A stretch of 35,488 bases of DNA from an uncultured Eubacteriales bacterium (lineage in GTDB: Bacteria; Bacillota; Clostridia; Peptostreptococcales; Anaerovoracaceae). Below are positions 33,593 through 35,488 of the stretch, piece after piece. The notes under the pieces were generated by a model. The model worked only from the letters and a program-made list of their open reading frames with translations, searched no databases and was not told the origin of the DNA. The stretch is from contig CADABZ010000018.1 of assembly GCA_902786355.1 (NCBI GenBank), positions 1 to 35,488 on the forward strand. The letters run 5' to 3'. How positions within the stretch are numbered: position 1 is the first letter of the stretch; every line of letters begins with the position of its first letter. Both the position numbers and the translations under genes were made by a program.

Positions 33593-34981
33593 ATGAAGAG
33601 GATTCTTATTACGAATGATGACGGGATCAGTGCTTCCGGACTTCTTGCGCTTGCAGAATACCTGGGCAAAAAACACGAGGTATATGTCGCAGCTCCTGCA
33701 GAGCAGCAGAGTGCTAAGAGCATGGCGCTGACTTTCATGAGAGAAGTGAAGATAGAAAAAGCTGAAGTGCCCGGCGCCGCCGAAGCATATGCACTTGACG
33801 GCACACCTGTTGACTGCATCAACTGGGCCGTGGAGTGGTTCTCGGAGCGCGGCATCACATTCGACTATATTTTCAGCGGCATCAACCTCGGAGCCAATGT
33901 CGGCATAGCAGCATACTACTCCGGGACGATAGGAGCAGCCAGGGAAGGCGCTCTGCACGGGATAAGATCTGTTGCTTTGTCTGTAGGAACATTCAGATCC
34001 ACACATTTTAAATATATATGCAGCATACTGCCTCGCGTTATGGAGATGGCAGATACACTGAGCCCTCAGATCATGCTCAGTGTCAATGCGCCAGATCTGC
34101 CGCCTTGGGAAGTAAGGGGACTTCGCATTGCCGAAGTCGCTCCATACGGATATGCCGAAAAATACAGTTTCCATCCTGCCGGGGATGCTGCGGGGCTGAG
34201 CGCAGATGAGATAAGCTGGGACGGTCCTGTAAACTTCCAGATGGGTCAGGTGGCACTCGATGACAAGGGCACTGCAGGCCAGTCATCACTTATAGGCCCG
34301 GGAATGACAGTTTCCAGGGGAGGGATGCTTTCTGACGAAGATCTCAGATATGATCTTGACTGCATGAGATATGGATTCGCTGCTGTCACACCGCTTTCAT
34401 CCTCAGTCGGGGATGATGTTGCGTTGCGCAAGCTTCAGGGCAGGTACTCTTCTGATCTTGTCGCGGCGGTCATAATAGATCCGCAGGAGAATCTGGCATC
34501 AGGGATCGAGATGCGCAACAGATACACCGGCAATCTTTCCCGTTATGCCGCATGCATCAGAAGGCTTGGGATCCCTGCGGCAGTCACTGAGATGATAGGC
34601 TGCGGACGCATTATAAAGGAGGCAGAAGAAAGCCTCAGAGGAGGCAGAGTAGAGAGCATAGTCAGGCGCGAGTTTTCTGCGTGGGGTTCAGCAGATTTTG
34701 AGAGGATCATGAATTCCATGCCTGCACGCAAGGTCCTCATTGCCGGCCTTGAGACTCATGCCGCTGTCATGCAGACTGCACTCGATTTCAGACGCCTGGA
34801 CTACGAAGTCACGATCGTCGAAGACTGCTGCGCTTCAAGAGAAGGGCATGATCATAAAATAGCGATAGAGAGACTCAGAGACAGCGGATGCACGGTTACG
34901 ACAAGCAGAGCTGCAGTCATGGAGCTTATAAGTGTGCTGAATCACCCGGCTGCAGACGCTGTTCGCAGGATCCTCGGATAA
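33593..34981 (+). CDS. surE: SurE nucleotidase fused to isochorismatase-like domain
   Basis: Residues 1 to about 250 are SurE, a metal-dependent 5'/3'-nucleotidase with ITNDDGISASG, the PAEQQSAKS stretch, FSGINLGANVG and YSGTIGAAREG. From about residue 290 a second domain of the isochorismatase/cysteine hydrolase fold follows, with IIDPQENL (Asp296) and LIAGLETHAAVMQTALDF. The active site of this fold is a triad of Asp, Lys and Cys. Here the Lys site is Arg358 and the Cys site Ala391, so the domain is probably inactive and may regulate or bind a ligand. SurE alone is usually about 250 residues, so the 462-residue product is a true fusion. The start is the ATG at 33593 with GGACGGGGGA upstream, not the in-frame start at 33572. 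It follows apbE by 17 bases. Confidence 0.9.
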   Translation: MKRILITNDDGISASGLLALAEYLGKKHEVYVAAPAEQQSAKSMALTFMREVKIEKAEVPGAAEAYALDGTPVDCINWAVEWFSERGITFDYIFSGINLGANVGIAAYYSGTIGAAREGALHGIRSVALSVGTFRSTHFKYICSILPRVMEMADTLSPQIMLSVNAPDLPPWEVRGLRIAEVAPYGYAEKYSFHPAGDAAGLSADEISWDGPVNFQMGQVALDDKGTAGQSSLIGPGMTVSRGGMLSDEDLRYDLDCMRYGFAAVTPLSSSVGDDVALRKLQGRYSSDLVAAVIIDPQENLASGIEMRNRYTGNLSRYAACIRRLGIPAAVTEMIGCGRIIKEAEESLRGGRVESIVRREFSAWGSADFERIMNSMPARKVLIAGLETHAAVMQTALDFRRLDYEVTIVEDCCASREGHDHKIAIERLRDSGCTVTTSRAAVMELISVLNHPAADAVRRILG

Positions 34982-34984
34982 GAT

Positions 34985-35013
34985 TCATCTGCCTTTCTGA
35001 GGCAGATGATTTC
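34985..35013 (+). terminator. Terminator after surE fusion
   Basis: A 9-bp stem (34985-34993 with 35001-35009) and 7-base loop, followed by a short T-rich stretch. The T-tract is weak. Confidence 0.65.
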
Positions 35014-35058
35014 TGCCTGAAAAGGCTGGCTGCATTAACAGAGAAACAACCTGAATCC

Positions 35059-35087
35059 TTGACACAAGCAAGGGGTTAAGGTATTAT
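35059..35087 (+). promoter_or_regulatory. Strong promoter of tRNA-Thr (and probably tuf)
   Basis: A consensus TTGACA (35059-35064), 17 bases, TATTAT (35082-35087), 14 bases before the tRNA. Confidence 0.85.
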
Positions 35088-35101
35088 TGTTAATGCTATG
35101 C

Positions 35102-35178
<77 letters not shown>

Positions 35179-35190
35179 GCGAAACCCGCA

Positions 35191-35226
35191 TTAGGGACAG
35201 GGACGCTTGTCCCTAACTTTTTTTAA
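35191..35226 (+). terminator. Hairpin with T-run between tRNA-Thr and tuf
   Basis: TTAGGGACA (35191-35199) pairs with TGTCCCTAA (35208-35216) and is followed by CTTTTTTT. It ends the tRNA transcript or acts as an attenuator, since no separate tuf promoter is seen after it. Confidence 0.88.
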
Positions 35227-35230
35227 AAAT

Positions 35231-35301
35231 AAGGTTATCGATGATCGTAGGGCGCTGCCGTTATGTAGATAACCTTGACCTCCGGAGGCAAGCTCCTCCG
35301 G
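35231..35301 (+). promoter_or_regulatory. Two hairpins in the tuf leader
   Basis: AAGGTTATC (35231-35239) pairs with GATAACCTT (35268-35276), enclosing 28 bases. CCGGAGG (35282-35288) then pairs with CCTCCGG (35295-35301). Together they occupy the leader before the tuf ribosome binding site. A decoy CGGAGG (35283-35288) resembles the ribosome binding site and is hidden in the second stem. The structure could regulate EF-Tu production. Confidence 0.5.
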
Positions 35302-35332
35302 CAAAACGTTCTAGAACAAAGGAGGAAGTTCA

Positions 35333-35488
35333 ATGGCAAAGCAGAAGTACGAGAGAACGAAGCCGCATATCAACATCGGAACAATCGGACACGTTGACCA
35401 CGGCAAGACAACTCTTACAGCAGCTATCACATCCGTACTTAACAGAAAGTATGGACTTGGCGGAGACGTAGCATTCGATCAGATCGAT
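35333..35488 (+). CDS. tuf: Elongation factor Tu, 3' end outside the window
   Basis: GTPase that delivers aminoacyl-tRNA to the ribosome. The first 52 residues are present. [19 protein letters not shown] leads into the P-loop GHVDHGKTT (residues 20-28). After it, [14 protein letters not shown] matches the start of switch I. The ATG has AAAGGAGG upstream. The frame is open to the last base, so the gene is cut by the window edge and not truncated biologically. Confidence 0.97.
   Translation, partial: MAKQKYERTKPHINIGTIGHVDHGKTTLTAAITSVLNRKYGLGGDVAFDQID

Overview
The window reads as a chromosomal stretch of an anaerobic Gram-positive bacterium of the class Clostridia (Bacillota), moderate G+C. 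The evidence is a six-gene Rnf complex in the clostridial order C-D-G-E-A-B, AGGAGG-type ribosome binding sites with intrinsic terminators, an OmpR-type two-component system, and a tRNA-Thr gene just upstream of tuf. A family close to Anaerovoracaceae or Lachnospiraceae is a guess from style only.

Layout. 1-1360: end of an integrated mobile element, carrying a tyrosine recombinase whose start lies left of the window and which abuts the 3' end of a tRNA-Lys(CTT) gene, the probable attachment site. 1693-8351: a very acidic, repeat-rich zinc-ribbon protein with a C-terminal membrane anchor, then a UPF0182 membrane protein. 8437-11656: a long glutamine synthetase and seryl-tRNA synthetase. 11754-13256 (minus): an Orn/Lys/Arg decarboxylase-type PLP enzyme. 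13540-18642: the complete rnfCDGEAB operon (ferredoxin:NAD+ oxidoreductase and ion pump). 18772-22346: a cytosolic-looking BMP/ParB-like fusion, a metallophosphoesterase and a DUF1295 membrane enzyme.

22382-31555 is the most interesting block. A response regulator and histidine kinase are followed by a VTC-type polyphosphate polymerase domain protein, a flavin reductase-like gene, and a five-gene operon: DUF4956 membrane protein, beta-helix carbohydrate-binding lipoprotein, GT2-GtrA glycosyltransferase, phosphodiester glycosidase and a small four-helix membrane protein. The promoters of the regulator, the VTC gene and the DUF4956 operon share a direct repeat of TTTAA-type half-sites spaced 11 bp apart. 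I infer that one two-component system controls itself and a cell-surface polymer locus.

31528-33575: a Gx-type transporter and a NusG-domain-II protein (minus strand) diverge from an ApbE flavin transferase. ApbE should attach FMN to RnfD and RnfG, linking this block to the Rnf operon 14 kb away. 33593-34981: a SurE nucleotidase fused to an isochorismatase-like domain that has lost its catalytic Cys and Lys. 35059-35488: tRNA-Thr(GGT), an attenuator-like hairpin, a folded leader, and the first 52 codons of tuf, cut by the window edge.
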